The position numbers were made by a program, and so were the translations under genes. Below, piece by piece: positions 19,947 through 28,489 of a DNA stretch of 64,000 nt. Within the stretch, counting starts at the first letter, position 1. Each line of letters begins with the position of its first letter. The stretch lies in assembly GCF_002377945.1 (NCBI RefSeq), contig NZ_DFQV01000020.1, positions 517,628 through 581,627 of the forward strand, in the 5' to 3' direction. The notes beneath the pieces were generated by a model that ran no database searches, was not told the origin of the DNA, and worked only from the letters and a program-made list of their open reading frames with translations. The DNA comes from Psychrobacter sp. UBA3480 (GTDB lineage: Bacteria > Pseudomonadota > Gammaproteobacteria > Pseudomonadales > Moraxellaceae).

Positions 19947-20309
19947 ATGCATAAGTTAATGATTGTTGATGATTCAAATATTATTAGAAACCGTATTCAG
20001 CGCGCATACGATTCAGGAAAGTTCATGTTGGTTGCGACAGCGACTAGCGGTGTTCAAGCCATCGAAAAGTTCAATGTCCATCGTCCTGATGTGATCACTA
20101 TGGATCTAACCATGCCACAAATGGATGGGCTAGAATGTATTGAAAAAATCATCGCGATTGATCCTGAAGTACGCATTTTAGTGGTATCAGCGTTATCGGA
20201 CAAAGCCACCGGTATCGAAGCACTGTCGCTAGGTGCTAGCGGATTTTTGTGCAAGCCTTTTTCAGAAGAGGAGCTTGTAGAGTCTTTGTATGAGCTGATG
20301 CAAGACTAA
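19947..20309 (+). CDS. CheY-like single-domain response regulator
   Basis: A 120-residue stand-alone receiver without output domain. The acidic pocket is Asp8/Asp9 (LMIVDDSN), the phospho-acceptor is Asp53 (TMDLTMPQMDG), the switch serine is in LVVSALS and the conserved lysine in LCKPFSEEEL. It should receive phosphate from the CheA-like kinase encoded 61 bp upstream. With no DNA-binding or enzymatic domain it must act by protein contact, as CheY does at the flagellar motor; no flagellar gene is in this window. The target is unknown. Confidence 0.92.
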   Translation: MHKLMIVDDSNIIRNRIQRAYDSGKFMLVATATSGVQAIEKFNVHRPDVITMDLTMPQMDGLECIEKIIAIDPEVRILVVSALSDKATGIEALSLGASGFLCKPFSEEELVESLYELMQD

Positions 20310-20339
20310 TACCATTCATCGACCAAAGCAGATGTCATT

Positions 20340-20789
20340 ATGAAAGAGCAAAAGCTACAGATTTTTTTAAGTATTATTAGTAATTATTTTGACCAGTTTG
20401 GGGGAGAAGAGCTTATTGCCGATACTCCTTACTTACTAGAAAACAAACAGCCAAAAGTCCACGATTATACGGGCGTGATTGGTATATCTGGTGGCCAAAA
20501 AGGCGTGGTATATTTTTCGGCGACGCGTGAATTGCTGTCTTCAATATTAGACAGCATGGGCGAAACCGATAAAAGTGAAGAGAACTATGTAGATCTGGCT
20601 GGGGAAGTGGCTAATACCATCGCAGGCAATGCACGTAAAGAGTTTGGCTCAGAGTTTCATATCTCTGTACCATTTGTGTTCAAAGGTGCGCCACAAAGTA
20701 TTGTGTTGCCGAACGATGAGCGTTCTTTTATCATCCCCATCACTTGGCATTCTCAAGTAGGCGAGATTGTGGTTTGTTTGCAAGATTAA
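20340..20789 (+). CDS. CheX-like chemotaxis phosphatase, first copy
   Basis: A 149-residue protein of the CheX/CheC/FliY phosphatase group. The catalytic signature Asp-x3-Glu-x2-Asn is intact in DLAGEVANTIAGNARKEFG. The N-terminal half has the beta-rich family fold (GVIGISGGQKGVVYFSA). CheX proteins dephosphorylate CheY-P, so this is the likely off-switch for the receiver encoded 30 bp upstream. It is a close paralogue of the next gene in length and motif placement. The ATG at 20340 has only a weak ribosome-binding site, which suggests translational coupling within the operon. Confidence 0.87.
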   Translation: MKEQKLQIFLSIISNYFDQFGGEELIADTPYLLENKQPKVHDYTGVIGISGGQKGVVYFSATRELLSSILDSMGETDKSEENYVDLAGEVANTIAGNARKEFGSEFHISVPFVFKGAPQSIVLPNDERSFIIPITWHSQVGEIVVCLQD

Positions 20790-20824
20790 TGCTGCCACGT
20801 AATACAGATGGATATTAATATATT

Positions 20825-21274
20825 ATGGTTAAAGTAGAAAAATTGGGTGTATTTCTAAGCTCGATCAATGCGTTTTTTGCGCAAATCGATGGCTCGGAAG
20901 TGTCAATTGATACCCCTTACTTGAACAACAACAAAAGTGCGATTGGCTTTGATTATAGCGGTGTCATTAAGATATCAGGGCCTTTAGAGGGCTGCGTCTA
21001 TGTCAGTGCACCAAGCGTGATGTTGCGAGAAGTCATCAAAGTGATGGGCGAGCCTGACTCTTCAATCACCATGATGAAAGATTTGTTGGGTGAAATGGCC
21101 AATACAATCTCAGGTAACGCTCGGACAGAATTTGGTTCAGAGTTTATTATCTCTCCGCCGCACATTGTAGAGAGTGCGCCAAGCGTGTCTTATTTGCCTA
21201 AAGATCGTCAAAGTTACATCACACCATTTACGTGGCGTGGTTACAAGGCGGTCATTGGTATTTGCATTGCATAA
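20825..21274 (+). CDS. CheX-like chemotaxis phosphatase, second copy
   Basis: Also 149 residues and clearly a tandem paralogue of the preceding gene: both start with K-x-E-K/Q-L-x-x-FLS, share IDTPYL/ADTPYL, GVI-IS, and an identical motif layout. The phosphatase motif Asp-x3-Glu-x2-Asn is intact in DLLGEMANTISGNARTEFG. Divergence elsewhere is large enough that the pair is not a recent duplication. CheX works as a dimer in known cases, so a heterodimer of the two products is a reasonable possibility. It is the last gene of the operon; a terminator follows about 95 bp downstream. Confidence 0.87.
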   Translation: MVKVEKLGVFLSSINAFFAQIDGSEVSIDTPYLNNNKSAIGFDYSGVIKISGPLEGCVYVSAPSVMLREVIKVMGEPDSSITMMKDLLGEMANTISGNARTEFGSEFIISPPHIVESAPSVSYLPKDRQSYITPFTWRGYKAVIGICIA

Positions 21275-21366
21275 GCTATAGTCAATCACTCTGTAAACGA
21301 GTGATAACTATAAAAGAGTGACGGCAGTAACCCTGCTTGAAAAATAGCGATTAAAAAGACAATCAT

Positions 21367-21400
21367 GAAAAAAGCGATGCAAATGTGTCGCTTTTTTTTG
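21367..21400 (+). terminator. Terminator of the SBP-kinase-CheY-CheX operon
   Basis: AAAAAAGCGATGC-AAAT-GTGTCGCTTTTTTTT: a stem with one wobble or mismatch and a run of eight T. Confidence 0.82.
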
Positions 21401-21475
21401 TTTTATTATCGCCATATTTTGTTTTTATCTTATTGATACGCTACACACAAACTGCTGGAGATTCCAAGACGTTAT

Positions 21476-21740
21476 GTGATAAAATACAGCGCAGCTATTT
21501 TTTATAATTCACTTTATAGTTTAGATTTGAGCATTTGCTTCAATCTAGCGATAGCTTCTTTTTTTAAACCAACCAATGACACACACATCATGGCAAAAAA
21601 TTGCTGGGTGTTTGGCGACTTGATTAATTTGTGATCTGTTAGTGCTTTACTAATGAAAACTAACCGGTAGCAGATGCGTGTCGCTAAATAGGCTGTTTTT
21701 GTGATGTGGAGGCATAACCCAACCAATAGGATATATTCTC
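21476..21740 (+). promoter_or_regulatory. rpsB promoter and long 5' leader
   Basis: TGTGATAAAAT at 21476-21485 looks like an extended -10 (TGTG plus TAAAAT) followed by a GC-rich start-site segment (ACAGCGCAGC), as in stringently controlled ribosomal promoters. That leaves a ~250-nt untranslated leader ending in AGGA before the rpsB ATG. In E. coli the rpsB leader is bound by S2 for feedback control; I infer, but cannot prove, the same here. The rest of the 21275-21740 gap holds only the preceding terminator; a minus-strand frame inside the leader (21514-21726) is not convincing. Confidence 0.45.
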
Positions 21741-22532
21741 ATGGCTACAAAGAATCCAACCAAAATCGAAATGCGCGACTTACTACAAGCAGGCGCTCAC
21801 TTTGGTCACCAAACACGTTTTTGGAACCCAAAAATGGGTCCATACATCTTTGGCGCACGTAACAAAATCCATATCATCAACTTAGAGCACACCGTAAAAG
21901 CGTTCAACGAAGCGTTGACTTACGTAAACGGCCTAGCTGCTAAGAAAAACAAAGTATTATTTGTTGGTACTAAACGCGCTGCAAGCGGTATCGTACGTGA
22001 GCAAGCAGCTCGCGCTGGTATGCCATACGTTGACCATCGCTGGTTAGGTGGTATGTTGACTAACTGGAAAACTCTACGCCAGTCAATAAACCGTCTAAAA
22101 GAGCTAGAAAAGCAAGCAGAAGACGGTACTTTCGCTAAGCTAACTAAGCGTGAAGCGCTAGAGCGTACTCGCGATATGGAAAAACTTGAGCGTTCACTAG
22201 GTGGTATCAAAGACATGGGCGGCCTACCTGACGCTATCTTCGTAGTAGACGTAGATCACGAAGCTATCGCTATCAAAGAAGCCAAAAACTTGGGTATCCC
22301 AGTTATCGGTATCGTTGATACTAACTCTAGCCCAGATAACGTTGATTACATCATCCCAGCTAACGATGATGCTATCCGTGCTGTGACTTTGTACGTAACT
22401 TCTATGGCTGATGCTATCATCGCTGGTAAAGAATACGCACAAACTCAAGCTGGTGGTAAAGCTGAGCAAGCACCTGCTGCAACTGAAGAAGCGCCAGCTG
22501 CAGAAGAAGCTGCTGCAACTCCAGCAGAATAA
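21741..22532 (+). CDS. rpsB: 30S ribosomal protein S2
   Basis: A 263-residue S2. Family blocks are intact: [22 protein letters not shown] at the start, [35 protein letters not shown], and the [33 protein letters not shown] region. The C-terminus is a Glu/Ala-rich tail ([17 protein letters not shown]) longer than in E. coli (241 residues). Codon use is that of a highly expressed gene. S2 joins the 30S subunit late and is needed for S1 binding. AGGA sits nine bases before the ATG. tsf follows after 360 bp, the usual gene order. Confidence 0.98.
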   Translation: MATKNPTKIEMRDLLQAGAHFGHQTRFWNPKMGPYIFGARNKIHIINLEHTVKAFNEALTYVNGLAAKKNKVLFVGTKRAASGIVREQAARAGMPYVDHRWLGGMLTNWKTLRQSINRLKELEKQAEDGTFAKLTKREALERTRDMEKLERSLGGIKDMGGLPDAIFVVDVDHEAIAIKEAKNLGIPVIGIVDTNSSPDNVDYIIPANDDAIRAVTLYVTSMADAIIAGKEYAQTQAGGKAEQAPAATEEAPAAEEAAATPAE

Positions 22533-22892
22533 GTAGCTGACTTAAAAAGTTTAACTTTGTAAGGATGTCTTGATAGTGTATCTATCAGCATCCATATAAT
22601 GTTTTGAACAGCGTATAAGCTCATAATAGGCATGATGTAGTTTTACTCGTCATGCCTTGTTATTGAATAAAGCCTTATTAATAATGCTATGCGTATAAGC
22701 GAGCAGCTATTGGGCGAGTATTATCGCTCCTACTGGTCATATCGCTATATTGTACAGATGTTATTTGTTTGACATCATTGATGGCTATATTAGTAATCGT
22801 TCAAAACGAGCTATCTGTTAGATTTTAAGTAATACCAAGATATCGAATAGAAATACAGCACTCCTATACATAACTATACTAAGGTGACTCTT
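22533..22892. other. rpsB-tsf spacer
   Basis: 360 bp without an ORF. An inverted repeat at 22629-22656 (GGCATGA...TCATGCC) has no clean T-run after it, so it may be a weak attenuator or processing site rather than a full terminator. The tsf ribosome-binding site AAGGTGA is at the right end. Confidence 0.45.
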
Positions 22893-23774
22893 ATGACAGA
22901 AGTAAAAGTATCTGCCAAAATGGTAAAAGAATTGCGTGACCGTACTGGTCTTGGCATGATGGAATGTAAAAAAGCGTTAGAAGAATCAAACGGTGATGTT
23001 GAAGTTGCCATTGATAACCTACGTAAATCTGGTCAAGCTAAAGCAGCTAAAAAAGCGGGTAACATCGCAGCTGACGGCGCTATCATCATCGCTCAAGGCG
23101 AAAACAAAGCATTCTTGTTAGAAGTTAACTGCCAGACTGATTTCGTTGCAAAAGATGACAGCTTCACTGCATTTGCAGAAAAAGTTGCTAACCTTGCATT
23201 AGAAAACAACGTAACTGACGTTGCTGCTATCTCTGAATTGTCTTATGGCGAAGGTCAGACTGTTGAAGAAGCACGTGTATCACTAGTACAGAAAATCGGT
23301 GAAAACATCCAGATTCGCCGTGTTGAAACTCTTGAAGGCGCTAACATCGCTGCATACCGTCATGGTCTGCGCATCGGTGTAGTTGTATCTTTTGAAGGTG
23401 GCGACGCTGACACTGGTAAAAACCTTGCTATGCATATCGCTGCATTCAACCCTGTTGCTGTAGATGATGAAGATGTTGCTGCTGACGTATTGGCACGCGA
23501 AAAAGACATCATCGAAGCGAAAGCTCGTGAGTCTGGCAAGCCTGATAATATCGTTGAAAAAATGATCGAAGGTGGCCTACGTAAGTACCTAGACGAAGTA
23601 ACTTTACTACGTCAGCCATACGTTATGGACAACGACAAAAAAGTTGGTGAAGTCCTAAAAGCTGAAGGCGTAAAAGTACTTGGCTTCAAACGTCTAGAAG
23701 TTGGTGAAGGCATCGAGAAGAAGCAAGAAGACTTCGCTGCTGAAGTTGCTGCAACTCAGGCCGCTAACAAGTAA
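22893..23774 (+). CDS. tsf: Elongation factor Ts
   Basis: Guanine-nucleotide exchange factor for EF-Tu. The N-terminal UBA-like domain carries [20 protein letters not shown], and the core domain has [16 protein letters not shown] with the TDFVAK residues that contact EF-Tu and displace Mg2+. The open frame can be read from a GTG at 22884, but the ATG at 22893 has the AAGGTGA site six bases upstream, and that GTG overlaps the site itself; 22893 is therefore chosen, giving 293 residues. Follows rpsB and ends at a strong terminator. Confidence 0.97.
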   Translation: MTEVKVSAKMVKELRDRTGLGMMECKKALEESNGDVEVAIDNLRKSGQAKAAKKAGNIAADGAIIIAQGENKAFLLEVNCQTDFVAKDDSFTAFAEKVANLALENNVTDVAAISELSYGEGQTVEEARVSLVQKIGENIQIRRVETLEGANIAAYRHGLRIGVVVSFEGGDADTGKNLAMHIAAFNPVAVDDEDVAADVLAREKDIIEAKARESGKPDNIVEKMIEGGLRKYLDEVTLLRQPYVMDNDKKVGEVLKAEGVKVLGFKRLEVGEGIEKKQEDFAAEVAATQAANK

Positions 23775-23845
23775 GTATCAAATAGTGTTGGAATAGGCTG
23801 TGAGTACTTAATTGTGGCTCACAGTTTGGCTTTATCACTCTTAAT

Positions 23846-23875
23846 GCATCACGATATAAAGCATCACGATATAAA
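23846..23875 (+). repeat. Direct 15-bp repeat after tsf
   Basis: GCATCACGATATAAA occurs twice in tandem between the tsf stop and its terminator. No function is evident. Confidence 0.8.
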
Positions 23876-23887
23876 GCGTCCAAACAT

Positions 23888-23922
23888 AAAAAAGCCCATT
23901 AATTCGTTAATGGGCTTTTTTA
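23888..23922. terminator. Bidirectional terminator, tsf / lytic transglycosylase
   Basis: AAAAAAGCCCATTAA-TTCG-TTAATGGGCTTTTTT is a perfect stem with a stable TTCG tetraloop and A/T tracts on both sides. It can end both tsf and the convergent gene ending at 23946. Confidence 0.92.
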
Positions 23923-23945
23923 TGTCTGACTTTTAGATAACTGGC

Positions 23946-24752
23946 TTAGCGTAAAGCAGCATAGGCTGAGTTGGCATAGCTGGCACTATTCACATTGCTG
24001 CTAGTGCCATAACTGACATTTTGTAAGCCATTACTTGTACTGGTGCTACTGGTTTGATTGTTAGCACTGATACTCGCACCAAACAGTCCTGCATCGTTCT
24101 TATACAAGCTATGATAACGGCTCATCACTCTTTGAACATAGTTGCGTGTTTCTTTGAACGGAGGAATGCCACCGTATTTATCGACATTGCCTTCGCCCGC
24201 ATTGTAGCCTGCGACAGCATGTTCGACATTATTATTGAAGCGACGCATGAGCCAAGCGATATACTTAGCTGATCCTTCGATATTATCTGCAGGGTTCCAA
24301 GGATTGCTGACATTGAAGCGGCGCGCAGTCGCTGGCATCAACTGCATAAGCCCTTGCGCCCCCACTGGTGAGCGTGCGTTTGGATTAAAAGCGGATTCAG
24401 TATGCATCATCGCTTTCATAAGGGCAGGGTCAACACCATTGCGCTCAGCGGACGCACGAATGTAGCTGTCGTAAGAGTTGCGACTTCCGCTATTGCTAGC
24501 GGCACTGCTACCATAGCTATCGCTACTTCCGTCATACATCTTAGAGTCTTTATAATAAGTTACTTTCACTTTCTTCGTAAACTTATCAAAATTTCCACTA
24601 GGATTGACGTTGGTCAACAGTACTTGTCCACCTTTGTCTTTGTAGATATACATATTGCCTGCATTGGCAGCGACAGAAAAGGTCGAAAGAGCAATGGCAC
24701 TTAGTAAAAGGGGAGATAAGCAGCGAGTCATTAAAGTAGCCGTATTTATCAT
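23946..24752 (-). CDS. Lytic transglycosylase with SLT domain
   Basis: Secreted murein lyase of 268 residues that cleaves the MurNAc-GlcNAc bond to 1,6-anhydro products. A signal peptide (cleavage near VAANA-G, residue ~32) is followed by a short DUF4124-like segment (MYIYKDKGGQVLLTNVNPSG), a Ser/Gly-rich linker, then an SLT domain from about residue 96. The catalytic glutamate is Glu119 in MMHTESAFNPNARS; the SPVGAQGLMQLMP and VAGYNAGEGNVDKYGGIPPF motifs complete the fold. A low-complexity Ser/Asn/Thr-rich tail ends the protein. The ATG at 24752 has only a weak ribosome-binding site; ATG at 24731 is an alternative. It stands alone on the minus strand with the shared terminator downstream. 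Confidence 0.92.
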   Translation of the reverse strand: MINTATLMTRCLSPLLLSAIALSTFSVAANAGNMYIYKDKGGQVLLTNVNPSGNFDKFTKKVKVTYYKDSKMYDGSSDSYGSSAASNSGSRNSYDSYIRASAERNGVDPALMKAMMHTESAFNPNARSPVGAQGLMQLMPATARRFNVSNPWNPADNIEGSAKYIAWLMRRFNNNVEHAVAGYNAGEGNVDKYGGIPPFKETRNYVQRVMSRYHSLYKNDAGLFGASISANNQTSSTSTSNGLQNVSYGTSSNVNSASYANSAYAALR

Positions 24753-25238
24753 AGTAAAATCACTTTTTATCGAATAACAGCAAATTGTTTTGCCTATATA
24801 TGCATTGATTTAGGCGCTTAAGCGGTTACTGGTTTTGCAGAATTATTTAGCTCACTGTGAGGACAGCAGCTTAGCAATTATCACTTTCAATAAGGAACCA
24901 CTTGCAATAGATACAAAAAATAATAGTTGCTTACTATAACATATAATAACTTTTTGACGCATCAGATTGACAAACTAAGTTGTAAAATCAGATTTTCATT
25001 GTTAAATAATCTTAGATAAATCAATATACTAACTTTTCTAAGTTACTTAATGAGGCATTTGCAGTGGGCTTTTTGCCCTTATGAATTCATATAAATAAAG
25101 TGTCTCAATTTTTTAAGAAATAATAATGACATTTGAATAGTCGAGGTAATCTTTAATCTGAAATCAACAGTAAATAAGCCTATTAATGGTTAAATTTTTA
25201 AAAATATAAGAATAGTTTAGGTAGGGTTTTAATGATGA
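24753..25238. other. Gap between lytic transglycosylase and lrgB
   Basis: 486 bp, very AT-rich, with no credible ORF. It lies upstream of the transglycosylase and downstream of lrgB, so it should hold the promoter of the former and the 3' end of the lrgAB transcript. No clean terminator is visible. Confidence 0.4.
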
Positions 25239-25928
25239 CTAGATACCAATAGCGCTGATAAAGATAGGCACCCAAACCGCGGTAACTAACCCGTTCACTG
25301 CCAAGCCAAATGCTGCATAACGTCCTGCTGTATGACTGATTTGCCATGCTTCTACAGTACCAAACGCGTGAGCCGCTAGCCCCAGTGCTAGACCTTTAGC
25401 ACGGTCATCATTGATACCGCGGAACAAAAATCGCGCGACCGTACCACCTATCAGACCTGAGACGATGATAATTAGGTTAGCCATTGCCAATGGTGCTTTG
25501 ATTAAATCTGCGATACTCAGGCCAATCGGTGTAGTCACAGAACGGGTAGTGAAGGCCAATAGGGTCTCATGACTGAGCGAAAATAAATAGGCCAGTGACA
25601 TAGGCAATAATGCGCCAACGACACTAGCAATAGCGACAATTAAAGTGAGCTTTTTGACTGGTAAGCCTTTAAAGTTCATCGCCGCCAATGGCACAGCTAA
25701 GAGTACTGTCACGTATCCCAATAAATGGTCAAATACAGGTTTTGCCGCGCTGTAATAGTTGTTGTAATCCCACTGCAGTACAAATAGGAAAACAAGCACT
25801 AGGACAAGTGCGGTAATGACCATCGGTAGCCATGATAATTTACGTGCCAATACACGTGCAATTACGTGTGCTGCTAATGTCAATAATATTGCGGCTAGGG
25901 TTGCCATAAATACGCTGTCAAAAGTCAT
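25239..25928 (-). CDS. lrgB: LrgB/CidB family membrane protein
   Basis: A 229-residue polytopic inner-membrane protein with about seven hydrophobic segments. The family signature is clear: LLGYVTVLLAVPLA, LTTR-type block LAFTTRSVTTPIGLSIADLI, and the LGLAAHAFGTVEAWQISHTAGRYAAFGLAVNG segment. LrgB works with LrgA; in various bacteria the pair affects murein hydrolase export, or carries glycolate, pyruvate or similar metabolites, so the role here is uncertain. The ATG at 25928 has GGAGA seven bases upstream, and the start lies 16 bp after the lrgA stop, indicating one transcript. Confidence 0.9.
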   Translation of the reverse strand: MTFDSVFMATLAAILLTLAAHVIARVLARKLSWLPMVITALVLVLVFLFVLQWDYNNYYSAAKPVFDHLLGYVTVLLAVPLAAMNFKGLPVKKLTLIVAIASVVGALLPMSLAYLFSLSHETLLAFTTRSVTTPIGLSIADLIKAPLAMANLIIIVSGLIGGTVARFLFRGINDDRAKGLALGLAAHAFGTVEAWQISHTAGRYAAFGLAVNGLVTAVWVPIFISAIGI

Positions 25929-25944
25929 AATATTTCTCCGCAGC

Positions 25945-26379
25945 TCACGGCTGTCCCTTTTGCTCAGTGGTAGTCGTACTATCAGTGTTTGCAGCGTGAT
26001 TGAGCCAACGATTGGCCAATAATGCTAGTCCCCACAGCGGTATGAGCGTACTAACGATCATCGTTATCATCACACCCAATAGCTCATCTCCTAGAGCAAA
26101 TAGCAACAAGCCTGCACCAGCAGAAACTGGTAAGAAGGCAAAACCACTATCGACTAGCAATGTATTACTGGCCTGTGTGAGCCAGCTCGGTAACCCCTTG
26201 AGCAGTCGCCACGCCATCAAAATGACAAACATCGCAACCAAACCGACAATATTGGCCGCTTTTTCGATGCCTGCCATTTGACAGAGAACAACCGCCGTTT
26301 CTCGAACAACGATGACCATGGTCAACGTTAGAATTAACGCAAGCCATAGTGGGAGATGGGGAGAGTGAGCAGGCTTCAT
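25945..26379 (-). CDS. lrgA: LrgA/CidA family membrane protein
   Basis: A small holin-like membrane protein that partners LrgB. From the ATG at 26379 it has 144 residues and four hydrophobic helices (LPLWLALILTLTMVIVV; ANIVGLVAMFVILMAW; a third containing FLPVSAGAGLLLFA; VMITMIVSTLIPLWGLALLA). FLPVSAGAG is the family signature, corresponding to FVPAGVG-like segments elsewhere. The open frame can also be read from a GTG at 26439, adding 20 residues, but those do not look like the family and neither start has a strong ribosome-binding site. Upstream of lrgB in the usual order. No lytSR-type regulator is nearby. Confidence 0.82.
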   Translation of the reverse strand: MKPAHSPHLPLWLALILTLTMVIVVRETAVVLCQMAGIEKAANIVGLVAMFVILMAWRLLKGLPSWLTQASNTLLVDSGFAFLPVSAGAGLLLFALGDELLGVMITMIVSTLIPLWGLALLANRWLNHAANTDSTTTTEQKGQP

Positions 26380-26755
26380 AAGCAATTCTGGCCAAGTCAG
26401 ATATAAATGGATGGTGTACCAAACAAAGTATGTGATCACACCAAGAACACAACGTAGAAAATGATGCTATGCATACTGATGGTAGCAATGATTCACTTTC
26501 GAGAGATTAACGCTATCTATCAATATTTGTTGAATGTATAACAGGCGATTATATAGAGAGTGGGGCAACTAATAAAGCCTATGCACCGTGACTGGTCATA
26601 TCCAAAAAAAATAGACGATATCAATGGATATCGTCTATTCTATTTTAACGTACTATATAAGGGTCTATGGTCTAACAGTATGAATCAAACGTTCATTTGA
26701 TTACTGCCGCAAATGACTCACTTTAACAGTAGTTATTATTCTACAGAAACGACTA
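26380..26755. other. Gap between hflX and lrgA
   Basis: About 375 bp (316 bp if lrgA starts at 26439). It holds the hflX terminator at 26604-26640 and, below it, the region where the lrgAB promoter should be. No ORF stands out. Confidence 0.45.
26604..26640 (-). terminator. Terminator of hflX
   Basis: Read on the minus strand: GAATAGACGATATCCATTGATATCGTCTATT forms a strong stem followed by a run of T. Confidence 0.85.
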
Positions 26756-28183
26756 TTATTTTTCTGAATCAGCTGTTTCTGAGTGTAATGCATCAAACTC
26801 GTCAAACGCCTTTTCTTCAGCCTCTGTCATGGTTGGCTCTTCAACGTCATCAACTTTTTCAAACTCTTCTAGTACCGGCATCAGTAGTGTTGCTTGTGCC
26901 AGCGGCAATACATCGATAGGTTTTAAGTTGGCTTGACCGAGTAGCTGTCTTAAGCGGTCACTTGGCAAACGAATCGTCAGACATTCACGACCTGTATCGT
27001 CATAGCTTTCTTCTTCAATAACACCCAATTCATATAGAGTGTTTTTGAACTGTCCAGCATCATACGGCAAGGTTAAATCAAACGTCGTCAGTTTACCTGT
27101 CAACAGTTGCTGTACGGCAAGCGTTAGCTCTTCCATGCCTAGGTTCTGTCTAGAAGAAACATAGACGCGGTTTGGCTGACCTTCGCTAGCATAGCCGATA
27201 TGTGCAGGCTCATCAGTCAAATCAATCTTGTTATAGACATTGAGCACAGGTACATCGTTATCGATTTCTGCCAATACTTCTTTGACCGCCTGAATCTGCT
27301 CGTGCATATCTTCGCTAGAGGAGTCAATGACGTGCAATAACAAGTCTGCTTCTAGCGTTTCCTCTAGGGTTGCATGAAAAGACTCAACCAGCTCATGCGG
27401 CAGATGACGAACAAAACCAACCGTATCGACCAAGACGACACGACCAACTCCCTGCCAGTCTAAACGGCGTAGAGTAGGGTCTAGCGTCGCAAATAGCTTG
27501 TCAGCAGCATAGATGTTCTCATCGACCAAACGGTTGAACAAAGTAGATTTGCCCGCATTGGTGTAGCCGACCAGTGAGATGGTCGGCACATCAGATTTCT
27601 GTCTACGGGCGCGACCTTGCGCACGGGTCTGACGGACTTTTTCTAGTTTGCTCTTTAGCTGATTGACGCGAGTCTGTAGTAGACGGCGATCGGTCTCAAG
27701 CTGAGTCTCACCAGGTCCACGCAGACCAATACCACCTTTTTGACGTTCCAAATGCGTCCAACCACGTACCAGACGTGTTGATAGATGATTAAGCTGAGCC
27801 AGCTCTACTTGCAGCTTACCTTCGTAGGTACGGGCACGCTGCGCAAAAATATCCAAAATCAAACCAGTACGATCCAACACGCGGCACTTCACTAGCGCTT
27901 CGATATTACGCTCTTGTGATGGCGACAGGCTGTGGTTAAACAGTACGATGTCTGCTTCGTGTTCACGCACTAGTTCTGCGATTTCTTCTGCTTTTCCGCT
28001 ACCAACGAAGTATTTGGCGTCAGGGCGCGAGCGTGATCCAGTGACTAGCGCCAAACGATCGGCACCTGCTGAATCAGCCAACAGCTCAAATTCACTAAGA
28101 TCGTCAGGATCTTGAATTTGGCGGATGTCTAAATGTACTAAAATGGCGCGTTCGCCACCTTCATGTCTTTCAAAATAATCCAA
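26756..28183 (-). CDS. hflX: Ribosome-associated GTPase HflX
   Basis: A 475-residue GTPase that splits stalled or heat-damaged 70S ribosomes. The N-terminal HflX domain (LALVTGSRSRPDAKYFVGSGKAEE, VLFNHSLSPSQERN) and its glycine-rich GGIGLRGPGETQLETDRRL segment lead into the G domain: P-loop GYTNAGKSTLFN, switch and G3 DTVGFVRHLP, NKID as G4. A C-terminal acidic tail follows. The frame starts with TTG at 28183; AGGTGA six bases upstream makes this the most plausible start, and no in-frame ATG near it fits. In enterics hflX follows hfq; hfq is not adjacent here. Confidence 0.96.
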   Translation of the reverse strand: MDYFERHEGGERAILVHLDIRQIQDPDDLSEFELLADSAGADRLALVTGSRSRPDAKYFVGSGKAEEIAELVREHEADIVLFNHSLSPSQERNIEALVKCRVLDRTGLILDIFAQRARTYEGKLQVELAQLNHLSTRLVRGWTHLERQKGGIGLRGPGETQLETDRRLLQTRVNQLKSKLEKVRQTRAQGRARRQKSDVPTISLVGYTNAGKSTLFNRLVDENIYAADKLFATLDPTLRRLDWQGVGRVVLVDTVGFVRHLPHELVESFHATLEETLEADLLLHVIDSSSEDMHEQIQAVKEVLAEIDNDVPVLNVYNKIDLTDEPAHIGYASEGQPNRVYVSSRQNLGMEELTLAVQQLLTGKLTTFDLTLPYDAGQFKNTLYELGVIEEESYDDTGRECLTIRLPSDRLRQLLGQANLKPIDVLPLAQATLLMPVLEEFEKVDDVEEPTMTEAEEKAFDEFDALHSETADSEK

Positions 28184-28391
28184 AGAGTATCACCTATTTA
28201 ATAAAGTAAATGTCTCGCTATAATCAGCTCAAGAAGCTTTGACGTAGCGTTCATATGATTATCTATATATGGTCTTATCACTTGATATTAAAGCGTATTA
28301 GCATAATTAGCGATGGTTTTATGTTACAGCGTTTGCTGCGGATAATTTTTTATAAATCTGCTTTATTACCCGTTTGTATAAAAGTCGGCAC

Positions 28392-28421
28392 TCACTGAGT
28401 GAACAAGCTATCACTGAGTGT
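28392..28421. promoter_or_regulatory. Paired palindrome upstream of the acyltransferase gene
   Basis: TCACTGAGTGA (a perfect inverted repeat) at 28392-28402 is followed 19 bp later by TCACTGAGTGT at 28411-28421. They lie just before a -10-like TATACT at 28433-28438, so they overlap or abut the -35 region. The spacing of nearly two helical turns suggests a dimeric regulator. This is an inference; no regulator is identified. The rest of the 28184-28489 gap is AT-rich and without genes. Confidence 0.4.
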
Positions 28422-28489
28422 GAGAACTTTGTTATACTGGGCTCGTTTTTTGACTATTAAACACCCGTTATTTAATCATGAGGGCGAAG

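Noticed and set aside
21514..21726. 70-codon minus-strand frame in the rpsB leader
   Set aside because: It lies antisense to a likely structured leader, has no ribosome-binding site and shows no protein-like pattern.
22629..22656. Inverted repeat in the rpsB-tsf spacer as a full terminator
   Set aside because: No T-run follows and rpsB and tsf are normally cotranscribed, so I only note it as a weak element.
23846..23875. Start of a CRISPR array
   Set aside because: Only two adjacent 15-bp copies with no spacer; a simple tandem duplication.
26165..26488. 107-codon minus-strand frame overlapping lrgA
   Set aside because: Out of frame with the four-helix LrgA protein and lacking hydrophobic helices; shadow.
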